The translations under genes were made by a program, and so were the position numbers. From positions 248,001-312,000 of the forward strand of contig NZ_FOQM01000003.1 of NCBI RefSeq assembly GCF_900113735.1: DNA of 64,000 nt, read 5' to 3'. Under the pieces are notes generated by a model, which made no database searches, was not told where the DNA came from, and was given only the letters and a program-made list of their open reading frames with translations. This DNA is from Bradyrhizobium sp. Gha (GTDB lineage: Bacteria; Pseudomonadota; Alphaproteobacteria; Rhizobiales; Xanthobacteraceae). Numbering within the stretch: position 1 is the stretch's first letter; each line of letters opens with the position of its first letter. Of the stretch, positions 25,739-35,095 are shown piece after piece.

Positions 25739-26593
25739 CTATTTCTTCACCGTCTTCGCGGGCGGCTTCGGCGGCGCCACCGGCGTCTTCTTCACCGGTT
25801 TCAGCGCGTCGGCATCGGCTGCGGTGTTGAGATCGTCGATGAACTTGGTCACCCGCGCCGCGTTGCTGCCGAGGTCGCGCTCGAAATAGCGCGAGGCGGA
25901 GCGGATATCGACGCGGGAATCGTCGCCATCAGGCACGACCCTGATCGAGACGTCCTCGCGAAAGCCCATGATCGGCGTGCGCGCCACGGCCTCGATGCGG
26001 CCCATGCGTCGCGGCGGCTGCGGCTCGCGTTCGTCGATGATGGTCCATTTGCGCTTGATGACGAGCTTGCGCGCGATCGCGTACGCCCGGTCGACGGGGA
26101 TCTCAAGCTCGATCGGCTCGATATCGGGGTAGAATTGGCGCTGCTGCTCGGCCGAATAGAGGCCGGCATAAACCGCGGTGTTGGTGCCATCGCCGGTGCG
26201 CAGGCGCGACAACGCGTCGAAGCGCGGCGGGTCGATCGGGTCGGTCGTAATGTCGTGGATCGGCGGCAGCTTGCGATAGAGCAGGGCTTGATACGCGGGA
26301 TAGGCAAGGATCGCCCCGTCGATCAGGAAGGCGAGCAGGATGCGCGCCATGCCGCGCGAGCCGTTCTGCCAGATCGCGGCAAAGCCGGCGAGGCCGAACA
26401 GGATGGACAGTCCGGCGATCGCGAGCCCGCCAAAGAAGGTCGCCAGCGCCGGCTTCATCTCCAGGAAGTCGAAACGGACGATGATGATCGACACCACCAC
26501 TGCCACCACAGCGAACACGGCGAGGTTGCGCGCCCAGCTCGCGAGGCTGGACACGGGCTCCGACTGATAGGGAGCGGAAAACCTGCGGGCCAT
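25739..26593 (-). CDS. DUF1499 membrane protein
   Basis: 284 residues. Three or four N-terminal membrane segments (NLAVFAVVAVVVSIIIV, LATFFGGLAIAGLSILFGLA, ILLAFLIDGAILAYPAYQ) precede a soluble DUF1499 domain beginning at PPIHDITTDPIDPPRFDALS and containing EAVARTPIMGFREDVSIRV, DSRVDIRSASRYFERDLG. The end is a Lys/Pro-rich tail. DUF1499 is a conserved domain of unknown activity in proteobacteria and plastids. No operon partner. Confidence 0.87.
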   Translation of the reverse strand: MARRFSAPYQSEPVSSLASWARNLAVFAVVAVVVSIIIVRFDFLEMKPALATFFGGLAIAGLSILFGLAGFAAIWQNGSRGMARILLAFLIDGAILAYPAYQALLYRKLPPIHDITTDPIDPPRFDALSRLRTGDGTNTAVYAGLYSAEQQRQFYPDIEPIELEIPVDRAYAIARKLVIKRKWTIIDEREPQPPRRMGRIEAVARTPIMGFREDVSIRVVPDGDDSRVDIRSASRYFERDLGSNAARVTKFIDDLNTAADADALKPVKKTPVAPPKPPAKTVKK

Positions 26594-26731
26594 GCTGTTC
26601 CATCAACGATGTGAGCCGCCGGGCGAAAGCCTGGCGACGGGAGCAAGCTGACCTAGCGCATTTTCCGCTGGGCTGTGAAGCGGTTTGTCCCGGTTCTGAA
26701 CTGGTGAAAGTTCGGGTGGGAGCGATAGAAC

Positions 26732-26783
26732 CGGCCCCTTCAAGGGGCCGCATTGGAGAGGTGCACCACAAGGTGCGCCTCTC
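26732..26783 (-). terminator. Two tandem hairpins, likely terminator
   Basis: Downstream of the leftward binding-protein gene, stems gagaggtgcacc / ggtgcgcctctc (26756-26783) and cggcccc / ggggccg (26732-26750) follow each other. There is no long T run, so termination is likely but not certain. Confidence 0.55.
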
Positions 26784-26811
26784 TCATGTGCTCTCGATTT
26801 TCGACCAGGCT

Positions 26812-28017
26812 TCAGTGCGTGACCAGGGGGCAGGTCGAATCCGACAGCTTGCCGAATGCCTCCTCGCCGGACATGGTCTGCACCAGCTTGTAGTAGTCCC
26901 AGGGCTGCTTGGATTCCTCGGGCTTCTTCACCTGCATGATGTACATCTCATGCTCCATCAGTCCGTCGGCGCGGATCTTGCCGTTGCTGGTGAACATGTC
27001 GTCGATCTTCATCTTCTTGAGCTCGGCCATCACCTTGTCGGAGTTGGTGGTGCCGGCAGCCTTGACCGCGTTGAGATAGGTCATGGTGGCCGAATAGTAG
27101 CCGGCCTGGTTCATGGTGGGCTCGCGCTTGGTCTTCTCGAAATAGCGCTTGGCGAAGGCGCGGGTCTTGTCGTTGAGATCCCAGTACCAGCCGGTCGTCA
27201 GATAGAGCCCCTGCGCGGTCTTGAGCCCCAGGCTGTGAATGTCGCTGATGAAGGCGAGCAATGCGGCCGGCTTCATCGTCTTGGCGATGCCGAATTCGTC
27301 GGCGGCCTTGATCGAGTTGGTAAAGTCGTTGCCCGCATTGGCGAGGCCCAGCACCTGCGCACCCGAGTTTTGGGCCTGAAGCAGATAGCTGGAGAAGTCG
27401 GAGGTCGAGAGCGGCACGCGCACCGCGCCGATCACCTTGCCGCCATTGGCCTCGACGACCTTCGAGGCGGCTTCCTGCAACTGCGTGCCGAAGGCATAGT
27501 CAGCCGTCAGGAAGAACCAGGTCTTGCCGCCCTGTTTCACCATGGTCTTGGCGGTACCGTTGCCGAGCGACGTGGTGTCGTAGACGTAATGCACGGTGTA
27601 GGGCGTGCAGTCCTTGCCGGTCAGCGATGCACCGGCGGCGCCGATCGCGATGAAGGGAATTTTCTTTTCCTTGGCAGCGTTGCTCATCGCCAGGCTGACG
27701 CCGGTGTTCGAGCCGCCGAGGATCATGGTGACGCCGTCGCGGTCGGCCCATTCGCGGAATTTCTGCGCACCAAGGTCAGGCTTGTTCTGATGATCCGAGA
27801 CCATGAACTCGATCTTGTTGCCGAGGACACTGCCGCCGAAATCCTCGATCGCCATCTTGGCGGCTTCGACCCCGCCAGGGCCGATCACGTCCGCGTAGAG
27901 ACCGGACATATCATCGATATCGCCGATCACGACTTTGTTATCGGCCGCCTTTGCGGCGGTCATGGCCGCCATGGACGCGGCCAGCAGCCACGGCAGCATT
28001 CGCAGCGAAAATTTCAT
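26812..28017 (-). CDS. Branched-chain-amino-acid-type ABC substrate-binding protein
   Basis: 401 residues with signal peptide (MKFSLRMLPWLLAASMAAMT ending AKAA). The mature part is a Leu/Ile/Val-type periplasmic binding protein: VVIGDIDDMSGLYADVIGPG, EFMVSDHQNKPDLGAQKF, ILGGSNTGVSLAMSNAAKEK, YAFGTQLQEAASKVV, NQAGYYSATMTYLNAVKAAG. Rhizobial homologues bind amino acids, aromatic acids or amides; the ligand is unknown. No permease or ATPase genes are adjacent, so it serves a transporter elsewhere. AAGAGGAACG lies before the ATG. Confidence 0.9.
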   Translation of the reverse strand: MKFSLRMLPWLLAASMAAMTAAKAADNKVVIGDIDDMSGLYADVIGPGGVEAAKMAIEDFGGSVLGNKIEFMVSDHQNKPDLGAQKFREWADRDGVTMILGGSNTGVSLAMSNAAKEKKIPFIAIGAAGASLTGKDCTPYTVHYVYDTTSLGNGTAKTMVKQGGKTWFFLTADYAFGTQLQEAASKVVEANGGKVIGAVRVPLSTSDFSSYLLQAQNSGAQVLGLANAGNDFTNSIKAADEFGIAKTMKPAALLAFISDIHSLGLKTAQGLYLTTGWYWDLNDKTRAFAKRYFEKTKREPTMNQAGYYSATMTYLNAVKAAGTTNSDKVMAELKKMKIDDMFTSNGKIRADGLMEHEMYIMQVKKPEESKQPWDYYKLVQTMSGEEAFGKLSDSTCPLVTH

Positions 28018-28111
28018 CTGAGCGTTCCTCTTATTGGCTTGGAGTGCGGCGCGACGTTAGGGAGCCCCCGCGGCGGCTCCAATTCGTCTTTGGTCGCGTG
28101 ACCGCAAACCT

Positions 28112-28139
28112 AAAAGGCCCCTGCGCGATGGCAGGGGCC
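28112..28139 (-). terminator. Rho-independent terminator of the acyl-CoA ligase gene
   Basis: On the minus strand ggcccctgc, loop, gcaggggcc is followed by TTTT, 29 bases past the ligase stop. Confidence 0.75.
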
Positions 28140-28167
28140 GAATTCGACTTTGGTTTGTCTGCGGGCG

Positions 28168-29796
28168 TCAGGCTGCCGCGTTCGGGAAGCGGTAGTCCTT
28201 GAATTGGTCGCGCAGCGCGGTCTTCAGGATCTTGCCGGTCGCGGTGTGCGGGATGCCCTCGACGAAGGCGACGTCGTCAGGCATCCACCATTTGGCGATC
28301 TTGCCGTCCATGTACTTCAGGATGTCGTCGCGCGTCGCCTGCTGGCCCTGCTTGAGCTGCACGATCAGCAGCGGACGCTCGTCCCATTTGGGGTGAAAGA
28401 CGCCGATCACGGCGGCCTCCGCCACGGCCGGGTGGCCGACCGCGAGGTTCTCGAGGTCGATCGAGGAGATCCACTCGCCGCCGGACTTGATCACGTCCTT
28501 GGAGCGGTCGGTGATCCGCATGTAACCGCCCTCGTCGATGGTCGCGACGTCGCCGGTATCGAAGAAGCCTTCCTCGTCGAGGATGTTGGCATCGACACGG
28601 TAGTAAGCCTTGGCGACGGCGGGGCCGGCGACCTTGAGGCGGCCAAAGGTCTTGCCGTCCCAGGGGAGCTCCTTGCCGGCATCGTCGGTGATTTTCATCT
28701 CGACTGCGAAGGGCGCATAGCCCTGCATCTGCAGGACGTCGAGACGCGCATCACCGGTGGCGTTCTGGAACGGCGGCTTCAGCGCGGAGACGCTGCCGAT
28801 CGGGCTCATCTCGGTCATGCCCCAGGCGTGTCGCACGTTCGAGCCCATGTCCAGGAATGCCTCGATCATGGAGCGCGGCATCGCCGAGCCGCCGCAGATC
28901 ACCATCTTCAGGTCCGGCAGCTTCAGGTTATTGGCACTCATGTGCTGGAGCAGCATCAGCCACACCGTCGGCACGCCGGCCGTGTGCGTCACCTTCTCGG
29001 TGGAGAGCAGCTCGTAGACCGAGGCGCCGTCGAGCTTGGGGCCGGGCATGACGAGCTTGGTGCCCTGCGAAGGCGCGGAGAAGGCGATGCCCCAGCTGTT
29101 GGCGTGGAACAGGGGAACCACCGGCAGCATCGTCTCCGAGGCGCTGGTGCCGAGCGCATCGACGTTGTTGGCCATCAGTGCGTGCAGCACGTTGGAGCGA
29201 TGCGAATACAGCACACCCTTCGGGTCGCCCGTGGTGCCCGACGTGTAGCACATCGCGGCCGCCGTGTTCTCGTCAAAGTCCTTCCATTTGAATTTGCCGT
29301 CGGCCTCGGCGATCCAGTCCTCGTAGGCCACGACGTTCTTCAAATTGGTCTCGGGCAGATGCGCCTTGTCGGTGAGGATGACGTACCGCTCGACGCTCGG
29401 CAGCTTGTCGGCGAGCTTCTCCAGCACGGGCACGAAGGTCAGGTCGACCATCACGATGCGGTCCTGCGCATGGTTGATGATCCAGGCGATCTGCTCGGGG
29501 AAAAGTCGGGGATTGACGGTATGGCAGATGGCGCCGATGCCCATGATGCCGTACCAGACCTCGAGATGGCGCCAGGTGTTCCAGGCGATCGTGGCGACCC
29601 GGTCGCCGAGCTTGATGCCGTCGCGCTCCAGCATCTGCGAGACCTTGAGCGCGCGCTTGTGGATTTCGGCGTAGGTGGTGCGATGGATCGGTCCCTCGAC
29701 CGACCGCGTGACGACCTCCTGCTTGCCGTGAATCTTGGCGGCGTGTTCGATGATCCGGTGGCAGAGCAGGGGCCAATCTTGCATCAAACCGAGCAT
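28168..29796 (-). CDS. Acyl-CoA ligase (long/medium-chain fatty-acid--CoA ligase)
   Basis: 542 residues with GGAGG before the ATG. AMP-binding motifs: [19 protein letters not shown] (A3 P-loop), [13 protein letters not shown] (A5), [15 protein letters not shown] (A7), [17 protein letters not shown] (A8), and the catalytic lysine near the end in [16 protein letters not shown] (A10). The enzyme activates a carboxylic acid with ATP and CoA. Its length and A8 motif fit the FadD3/AlkK-like medium- to long-chain group. Cytosolic or membrane-associated. Single gene with its own terminator. Confidence 0.92.
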   Translation of the reverse strand: MLGLMQDWPLLCHRIIEHAAKIHGKQEVVTRSVEGPIHRTTYAEIHKRALKVSQMLERDGIKLGDRVATIAWNTWRHLEVWYGIMGIGAICHTVNPRLFPEQIAWIINHAQDRIVMVDLTFVPVLEKLADKLPSVERYVILTDKAHLPETNLKNVVAYEDWIAEADGKFKWKDFDENTAAAMCYTSGTTGDPKGVLYSHRSNVLHALMANNVDALGTSASETMLPVVPLFHANSWGIAFSAPSQGTKLVMPGPKLDGASVYELLSTEKVTHTAGVPTVWLMLLQHMSANNLKLPDLKMVICGGSAMPRSMIEAFLDMGSNVRHAWGMTEMSPIGSVSALKPPFQNATGDARLDVLQMQGYAPFAVEMKITDDAGKELPWDGKTFGRLKVAGPAVAKAYYRVDANILDEEGFFDTGDVATIDEGGYMRITDRSKDVIKSGGEWISSIDLENLAVGHPAVAEAAVIGVFHPKWDERPLLIVQLKQGQQATRDDILKYMDGKIAKWWMPDDVAFVEGIPHTATGKILKTALRDQFKDYRFPNAAA

Positions 29797-29861
29797 TCAG
29801 ACGTTCCTCCGAGAATTCGCTGGGCGCATTGTCGCTCTCAGCGCAGGGCCAAAGAATTGTC

Positions 29862-30941
29862 ATGAGTTTTAGCCTGCCGGACTTTCGCCGCAAATGGTCT
29901 TGTCGCGGCAATATGTCCGCCGGCGCGGCGATGGTTACCGCCGCGGTGGGGCTCACGCTTGTGCTCGCGGATCAGGCGGAGGCGAGAAACCATGCTGCAC
30001 CGCTCGATATCTTTGGTCTTGGTGCACCCCGCCGGCATAGGTCCGTTCATTCCACCAAGGTACCGCTACCAAGACCTCGCCCTGAGGAGGCTCCCAAGGC
30101 AGCGGATGAGGCCGCGCCGGAGGCCGACGACAAGCCTACCTCAGACAAGCCCGCCGTCAGGAAGCCGGCCGAGGCTGCGCCGCCTCCCGAGAAGCAGCTG
30201 TCGGCCTGTCGATTGGCGCTGACCGAAGACATCGCGATCGCGCCATCGATTCCCGATATCCACGGCCCAGGCGCGTGCGGCGGTGTGGATCTGGTGCGGC
30301 TGGAAGCGATCGTGCTGCCGGACAAGCGCAGGGTCGCGGTCAAGCCGGCGGCGATCCTTCGTTGCACCATGGCATCGGCGATCGCGGATTGGGTGCGTAC
30401 CGACATGGTGCCGCTGGCCGCAAGCCTCGGCTCGACCATCACCGAACTCGACAATTTCGATAGCTTCGAGTGCCGCGGCCGTAACCGGGTCGTCGGCGCG
30501 ATGCTGTCCGAGCACGGCAAGGCCAATGCACTCGACGTCCGTTCGCTCAAACTGGCCAACGGGCAGTCGATCGGTCTGACTGACCGCACCGTGTCGCGCG
30601 ATGTGCGCGAGCGCGTGCTGCATTCGGTCTGCTCGCGTTTTTCCACGGTGCTAGGGCCCGGTTCGGACTGGTACCACGAGGATCATGTCCACCTCGATCT
30701 CGCACAGCGCCGCAACGACTACCGTATCTGCCAGTGGAACGTCTGGGATCCCTTGCCCCAGGTTGCGCCCCTGCTGCCGGCCGAGCGCCCCGAGCAGGCG
30801 CCGCCGCGCGAGGTCGCGGCTAAACACGAGGACGGCAAGGATGGAGGCGACGGTCGGGAAAGCACCAACCCTGCCGCGCCGGCGGACAAGCCGGCAGCCG
30901 AGTCCGGCAAGAGCAAGCCGGCAACAAAAAAGCGCCGGTAA
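29862..30941 (+). CDS. Extensin-like C-terminal domain protein
   Basis: 359 residues from ATG 29862; ATG 29913, just before the hydrophobic segment AMVTAAVGLTLVLADQAEA, is an alternative. A Pro/Lys/Asp-rich linker (about 60-110) leads to the extensin-like domain: CRLALTEDIAIAPSIPDIHG, GACGGVDLVRLEAIVLPD, FECRGRNRVVGAMLSEHGKA, ALDVRSLKLANG, and GSDWYHEDHVHLDLAQRR. The His/Asp set resembles metal-dependent peptidases of the D-Ala-D-Ala carboxypeptidase type, so a role in peptidoglycan cleavage is plausible. The tail is a second Lys/Pro-rich disordered region. Periplasmic. It converges on an L,D-transpeptidase gene. Confidence 0.85.
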   Translation: MSFSLPDFRRKWSCRGNMSAGAAMVTAAVGLTLVLADQAEARNHAAPLDIFGLGAPRRHRSVHSTKVPLPRPRPEEAPKAADEAAPEADDKPTSDKPAVRKPAEAAPPPEKQLSACRLALTEDIAIAPSIPDIHGPGACGGVDLVRLEAIVLPDKRRVAVKPAAILRCTMASAIADWVRTDMVPLAASLGSTITELDNFDSFECRGRNRVVGAMLSEHGKANALDVRSLKLANGQSIGLTDRTVSRDVRERVLHSVCSRFSTVLGPGSDWYHEDHVHLDLAQRRNDYRICQWNVWDPLPQVAPLLPAERPEQAPPREVAAKHEDGKDGGDGRESTNPAAPADKPAAESGKSKPATKKRR

Positions 30942-30954
30942 AACCGGCGCTTTT
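30928..30954. terminator. Bidirectional intrinsic terminator
   Basis: aaaagcgccggt / accggcgctttt, a 12-base perfect stem with loop AAA, overlaps the extensin stop and lies 24 bases from the end of the convergent L,D-transpeptidase gene. T runs occur on both strands. Confidence 0.85.
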
Positions 30955-30978
30955 CAAAAATCTCTGATCAGAGGAAGG

Positions 30979-31659
30979 TTAGTTCGGGGTCGGAACACCG
31001 CCGCCCTGGAGCGCGAGGCGCGAATTGTAGGGCGAGTCGCCGTGCTTCGGCTCCAGCACCACGACGATGGTGCCGATCTTGACGCGGCTATAGAGGTCGA
31101 TCGCGTCCTCGTTGGTCAGGCGGATGCAGCCCGACGAGATCGAGGCGCCGATATATTCAGGCTGGTTGGTGCCGTGAATGCGAAACAGCGTGTCCTTGCC
31201 GCCCGAGTACAGGTACATGGCGCGCGAGCCCATCGGATTGTCCGGACCGGGGGCGACGTAGGTCGGAACGCCGAGGCGCGAGATCTCGCCCGGGGTCGGG
31301 TGCCACGCCGGCCATTCGGTCATGCTGCCGACCTTGGCAATGCCGGACCAGGCCATGGCCTCTTCGCCGACCGTGATGCCGTAGCGGATCGCCTTGCCGC
31401 CATCCATGACGTAATAAAGGTAGTGGTTGTCGGAATCGACCACGATCGAGCCCGGCGCTTCCTTGCGGTGGTAGTCAACGATGGCGCGACGGAAAGGCTC
31501 TGCCACCGGCGTATTCTCATACCGGATCTTGGCAAGGAGTTCCTTGTCCTTCGGCTTGAAATTCTGAGTGTTGGTGGCTTCGTAATGCGTGGCCTGCATG
31601 CAGCCCGACAGCATGAAGCCGGCAGCCAACACTCCCAACATAACTTTCAGCGACGACAT
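30979..31659 (-). CDS. L,D-transpeptidase (YkuD family) lipoprotein
   Basis: 226 residues. A lipobox LSGC with C20 marks a lipoprotein. The YkuD domain covers about 70-205 with the catalytic motif H162-G-T ... S-S-G-C178-I-R (IHGTNQPEYIGASISSGCIR). It crosslinks peptidoglycan 3-3 or attaches proteins to it in the periplasm. It shares a bidirectional terminator with the convergent extensin-like gene, another likely cell-wall enzyme. Confidence 0.93.
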   Translation of the reverse strand: MSSLKVMLGVLAAGFMLSGCMQATHYEATNTQNFKPKDKELLAKIRYENTPVAEPFRRAIVDYHRKEAPGSIVVDSDNHYLYYVMDGGKAIRYGITVGEEAMAWSGIAKVGSMTEWPAWHPTPGEISRLGVPTYVAPGPDNPMGSRAMYLYSGGKDTLFRIHGTNQPEYIGASISSGCIRLTNEDAIDLYSRVKIGTIVVVLEPKHGDSPYNSRLALQGGGVPTPN

Positions 31660-31992
31660 GGTTTGGTTCCAATTACAATACCGCGCAGGTCCTCAAGCGT
31701 GTGCCAAGGCCTTCGACTCCGTTGATTTCATTATGGTTGAAATCTGCCACAATTCCAGCATTTAGGGACTTATCCCGCGCTGCGAGACCCAACCTGTGGC
31801 TTTTTTGCCGCAAGTTTTGCGTCTTTAGGCGGCCTTTTTGGCGCGAAAAGCCTAGTTGTCGATTCCCTGCCACAGTCGAGCCGCTTTGCGGCCACAAATG
31901 CAACCGCTCCGTTAATGTGCTTGTCATCATGAACTTGTCAGAATCGCGCTAAGGGCTGTCATTCTGGCGCAGGCCCTCTCCTGGAGTTGTTC
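31660..31992. other. Divergent intergenic region between L,D-transpeptidase and corA
   Basis: 333 bases, AT-richer than its surroundings, so it probably holds both promoters. No magnesium (M-box) riboswitch signature was recognised ahead of corA, and no gene is seen. Confidence 0.5.
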
Positions 31993-32970
31993 ATGTTTTC
32001 TGTGTTCGTTCCCTCCGACTCCTCCCTGAAGAAGGCCGTCGTCGACGATCTCAAGGCCGTGCCTGATCACGCCGTGTGGGTTGATCTGGTCAACCCGACC
32101 GCGGCCGAGGACAAGGCCGTGGAGCGCCTCTTGGGGATCGCGATCCCGACCCGGGAGGACATGCAGGAGATCGAGATCTCCAGCCGCCTCTATATCGAGA
32201 ACAGCGCGCGCTACATGACCGCGACGCTGATGTGCCACTCCGATACCGACATGCCCCGCACCACGGCGGTGACCTTCATCCTCGGCGATCACCGCCTGGT
32301 CACGGTGCGCTACGACCAGCCGAAGCCGTTCGCCCTGGTCGAGAACAAGCTGGCGCGGTCCTGCACCCCCGCGATCACCGGCGAGATGGTGCTGATGGAG
32401 CTCCTGGATGCCGTGATCGACCGTTGCGCCGATATTCTCGAACGCTGCGGCATGGAGATCGACCAGGTCAGCCACGACATCTTCGAGCCCGAGAGCGAGC
32501 GCCACGGCCACGCCAAGCAATACTCGCAGATCCTGATCTCGATCGGCCGCAAGGGCGATCTGACCTCCAAGGTCCGCGAGAGCCTGGTCTCGATCGGCCG
32601 CGTCGTCACCTTCCTGTCGGCGGTGGTGGAGGGCGTGAAATGGTCCAAGGACATGCGCGAGCAGCTCAAGACCATGCAGCGCGACGTCGCTTCCCTGACC
32701 GACCACGCCTCCTATCTCTCCAGCAAGATCACCTTCGTGCTCGACGCCATGCTCGGCGTCGTCAATCTCGAGCAGAACAACATCATCAAGCTGTTTTCGG
32801 TCATGGCTGTTGTCCTGATGCCGCCGACGCTGATCGCCTCGATCTACGGCATGAACTTCAAGTCGATGCCGGAGCTGGAATGGGCACACGGCTATCCGTT
32901 CGCGCTGGTGCTGATGGTGTTTGCCGCGATCGTCCCGTACTGGATCTTCAAGTGGAAGAAGTGGCTGTGA
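31993..32970 (+). CDS. corA: Magnesium/cobalt transporter CorA
   Basis: 325 residues from ATG 31993, with TGGAG upstream; TTG two codons earlier is possible. A long acidic cytosolic funnel is followed by two C-terminal membrane helices. The family signature Y-G-M-N is at 285-288 (ASIYGMNFKSMPE), and the protein ends in the basic FKWKKWL. CorA is a pentameric Mg2+ channel in the inner membrane. Gene stands alone. Confidence 0.95.
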   Translation: MFSVFVPSDSSLKKAVVDDLKAVPDHAVWVDLVNPTAAEDKAVERLLGIAIPTREDMQEIEISSRLYIENSARYMTATLMCHSDTDMPRTTAVTFILGDHRLVTVRYDQPKPFALVENKLARSCTPAITGEMVLMELLDAVIDRCADILERCGMEIDQVSHDIFEPESERHGHAKQYSQILISIGRKGDLTSKVRESLVSIGRVVTFLSAVVEGVKWSKDMREQLKTMQRDVASLTDHASYLSSKITFVLDAMLGVVNLEQNNIIKLFSVMAVVLMPPTLIASIYGMNFKSMPELEWAHGYPFALVLMVFAAIVPYWIFKWKKWL

Positions 32971-33173
32971 GCGCGCGCTTTCGGAAATAGTGAGCGAGAC
33001 CTTACACCGGTTGCAGAGACAGGGCGGATGGTGTCGCAGAATAGAGCGTCATTGCGGCTGCGCCGTGATGTGTGTGCCGTGCCCCAATTCCTCCGGTAAA
33101 ATTTGAGTGGTGGGCTGAACGTTTGTGCGAAACTTGTCTGCGATAAGCAGCGGGTTAGCCGCGAGGAACAGCC

Positions 33174-33392
33174 ATGGTTGAAAAACAAATAACGACGCCC
33201 CGCAACGTCATCGATCTGACGAGCTATCGCCAGGTCATGGCGAGCGGCAAGGCGCCGTCATTGTCGGCGCGCATGTGCCGGCACTGTGGTGCTCCGCTGC
33301 TCGATGGCGAGAACGATGACGACTGCTCGACCGCATTCAACGCAGCCGCGCCGCGGTTGCGCGACCGGCGGCGTCGCATTCGCCTGGATTGA
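33174..33392 (+). CDS. Small hypothetical protein with Cys-x2-Cys (72 aa)
   Basis: MVEKQITTPRNVIDLTSYRQ to RLRDRRRRIRLD, with GAGGAA before the ATG. A C-R-H-C motif (RMCRHCGAPLLDGENDDDC) resembles half of a zinc ribbon; a third cysteine follows but a fourth is missing. Typical of small Bradyrhizobium proteins of unknown function; the basic tail could contact nucleic acid. Confidence 0.65.
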   Translation: MVEKQITTPRNVIDLTSYRQVMASGKAPSLSARMCRHCGAPLLDGENDDDCSTAFNAAAPRLRDRRRRIRLD

Positions 33393-33489
33393 GGAGCGGA
33401 ACGAAGGGGAGGCGATCCAGTGTTGCGGCGGCGCTGTCTGGATCGCCTTGCTTCCCCGACCATGTCACTATTCGTCATTGCGAGTAGTG

Positions 33490-33533
33490 AGAAGCAATCC
33501 AGACTGTCTCCGTTGAGGCAGTCTGGATTGCTT
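33490..33533. repeat. Hairpin within an intergenic repeat
   Basis: gcaatccagactg (33493-33505) / cagtctggattgc (33518-33530), within a longer sequence (cattgcgagtagtgagaagc, tttgcttcgttcgcagtga) of the type dispersed in Bradyrhizobium genomes. It may also terminate the convergent SDR transcript. Confidence 0.6.
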
Positions 33534-33557
33534 TGCTTCGTTCGCAGTGACCGGATC

Positions 33558-34310
33558 CTAGACGTGCTGGCCGCCGTTGATGTGGATCTCGGCGCCGTTC
33601 ACGTAAGAGCTGGTGTCCGTGCACAGCACGTAGATGATCTTGGCGACCTCGTCGGGCGTACCGAGGCGGCGCATCGGAATCTGCTGGTCGACGATCTTCT
33701 CGGTGCCCGGCGACAGGATCGAGGTATCGATCTCGCCCGGCGCGATCGCGTTGACGCGGACACCGATGCGGCCGAAGTCCGAGGCCATCTCGCGCGTCAG
33801 CGATGCGAGCGCGGCCTTCGAGGTCGCATACGCCGCGCCCGCGAAGGGATGCACGCGCGAGCCGGCGATCGAGGTGACGTTCACGACCGAGCCCTTGGCC
33901 GCCTTCAATTCATCGATCAATCCGCGCGCGATCATGATCGGCGCGAAGAAGTTGACGTGGAAGACATGAGTCCAGGTATCGAGATCGGTGTCGACTGAAC
34001 CGAGCCTGGAGCCGCCGGGACCTTTCGGCGAGATCGCGGCGTTGTTGACCAGCGCGTGCAACATGCCGCCTTCGAGCCGGCTGCGAATGTCGGAGATCGC
34101 GCGAGCGGTGTCGGCGGGGTTGCCGAGGTCGACCTGGATGTGGTCCTCGGGGCCTGCATCCCACGGGCAATCCTCCGGGAACGGATGCCGCGAGCAAGTG
34201 ATGACGCGCCAGCCCGCCGACGAGAAGCGGATCACCGTGGCGTGGCCGATACCGCGGCTCGCTCCGGTCAGGAGCAGCGTGCGGCGCGGCGCATTGGACG
34301 AATGCGGCAT
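33558..34310 (-). CDS. SDR-family oxidoreductase (FabG-like)
   Basis: 250 residues: cofactor motif T-G-A-S-R-G-I-G at 15-22, N-N-A-A at 89-92, catalytic Y161-x3-K165 (YATSK), and the common end VNGAEIHINGGQHV. It is a classical short-chain dehydrogenase, probably NADP(H)-dependent and tetrameric. Resemblance to 3-oxoacyl-ACP reductase is generic and the substrate is unknown. 51 bases separate it from pdxH in the same direction, so co-transcription is possible. Confidence 0.88.
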   Translation of the reverse strand: MPHSSNAPRRTLLLTGASRGIGHATVIRFSSAGWRVITCSRHPFPEDCPWDAGPEDHIQVDLGNPADTARAISDIRSRLEGGMLHALVNNAAISPKGPGGSRLGSVDTDLDTWTHVFHVNFFAPIMIARGLIDELKAAKGSVVNVTSIAGSRVHPFAGAAYATSKAALASLTREMASDFGRIGVRVNAIAPGEIDTSILSPGTEKIVDQQIPMRRLGTPDEVAKIIYVLCTDTSSYVNGAEIHINGGQHV

Positions 34311-34361
34311 GGATATCTTTCAGGTCGGCCCAAAGATCAAGATAAGGATCGAGAGAAGGCT

Positions 34362-35003
34362 CTAGGGATACATCCGTGTCTTGGACCATTTCTGGCCGGC
34401 CGCGTCACGACGAAATTCGATGCGGTCGTGCAGGCGGAATGGGCGGTCGTGCCAGAACTCGATGCGCGAAGGCACAATGCGCCAGCCGCTCCAGCCCGGC
34501 GGCCGCGGCACCTCGCCGATCACGTGCCTGGCCGCGACCTTGGCGATGGCCTGCTCGAAGGCGAAACGGCTCTCCAGCTCTTGCGACTGCTTGCTGGCCC
34601 AGGCGCCGATCTGCGCCTGCTTTGGCCGCGTTGCGAAATAGGCGTCGGCCTCGGCATCGGTCACCGGCGTCACGTTGCCGCGGATGCGGACCTGACGGCG
34701 CAGCGACTTCCAGTGAAACAGTAACGCTGCCTTAGGATTTGCGGCGAGTTCGCGGCCCTTCTGGCTCGCGATATGGCTGTAGAAGACGAAACCCTCGGTA
34801 TCGAAGCCTTTCATCAGCACCATGCGCACGTCAGGCAGGCCGTCCGGATCGACGGTTGCGAGCGCCATTGCGTTGGGATCGTTCGGCTCGCTCTTGATCG
34901 CCTCGTTCAGCCAGGCCTCGAACAGCGCGAACGGCTCGTCGGCGGCGGTAAAATCACCGGATGTTAAGGGTGTCTGGTGTTTCATCGGGGTCGTGTCGGT
35001 CAT
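34362..35003 (-). CDS. pdxH: Pyridoxamine/pyridoxine 5'-phosphate oxidase
   Basis: 213 residues, full length. Characteristic segments: [70 protein letters not shown], and the C-terminal signature [17 protein letters not shown]. The FMN enzyme makes pyridoxal 5'-phosphate in the cytosol. It is divergent from the lipoprotein gene at 35096. Confidence 0.95.
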   Translation of the reverse strand: MTDTTPMKHQTPLTSGDFTAADEPFALFEAWLNEAIKSEPNDPNAMALATVDPDGLPDVRMVLMKGFDTEGFVFYSHIASQKGRELAANPKAALLFHWKSLRRQVRIRGNVTPVTDAEADAYFATRPKQAQIGAWASKQSQELESRFAFEQAIAKVAARHVIGEVPRPPGWSGWRIVPSRIEFWHDRPFRLHDRIEFRRDAAGQKWSKTRMYP

Positions 35004-35095
35004 GCCTGGAGTCCGAATTGCGTCCCGCGGCCCAAAGCGCGCTGTTGTCTGCTACTGCCCTATATAGGGCATGGGAACGCGTTGGCCTATCGGCG

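Noticed and set aside
26611-29865. Long plus-strand frames of about 500-570 codons opposite the binding protein and acyl-CoA ligase
   Set aside because: They mirror well-identified genes on the other strand and have His/Arg/Val-rich composition typical of antisense shadows in high-GC DNA.
31660-31992. Magnesium riboswitch before corA
   Set aside because: No M-box or mgtA-type leader pattern recognised.
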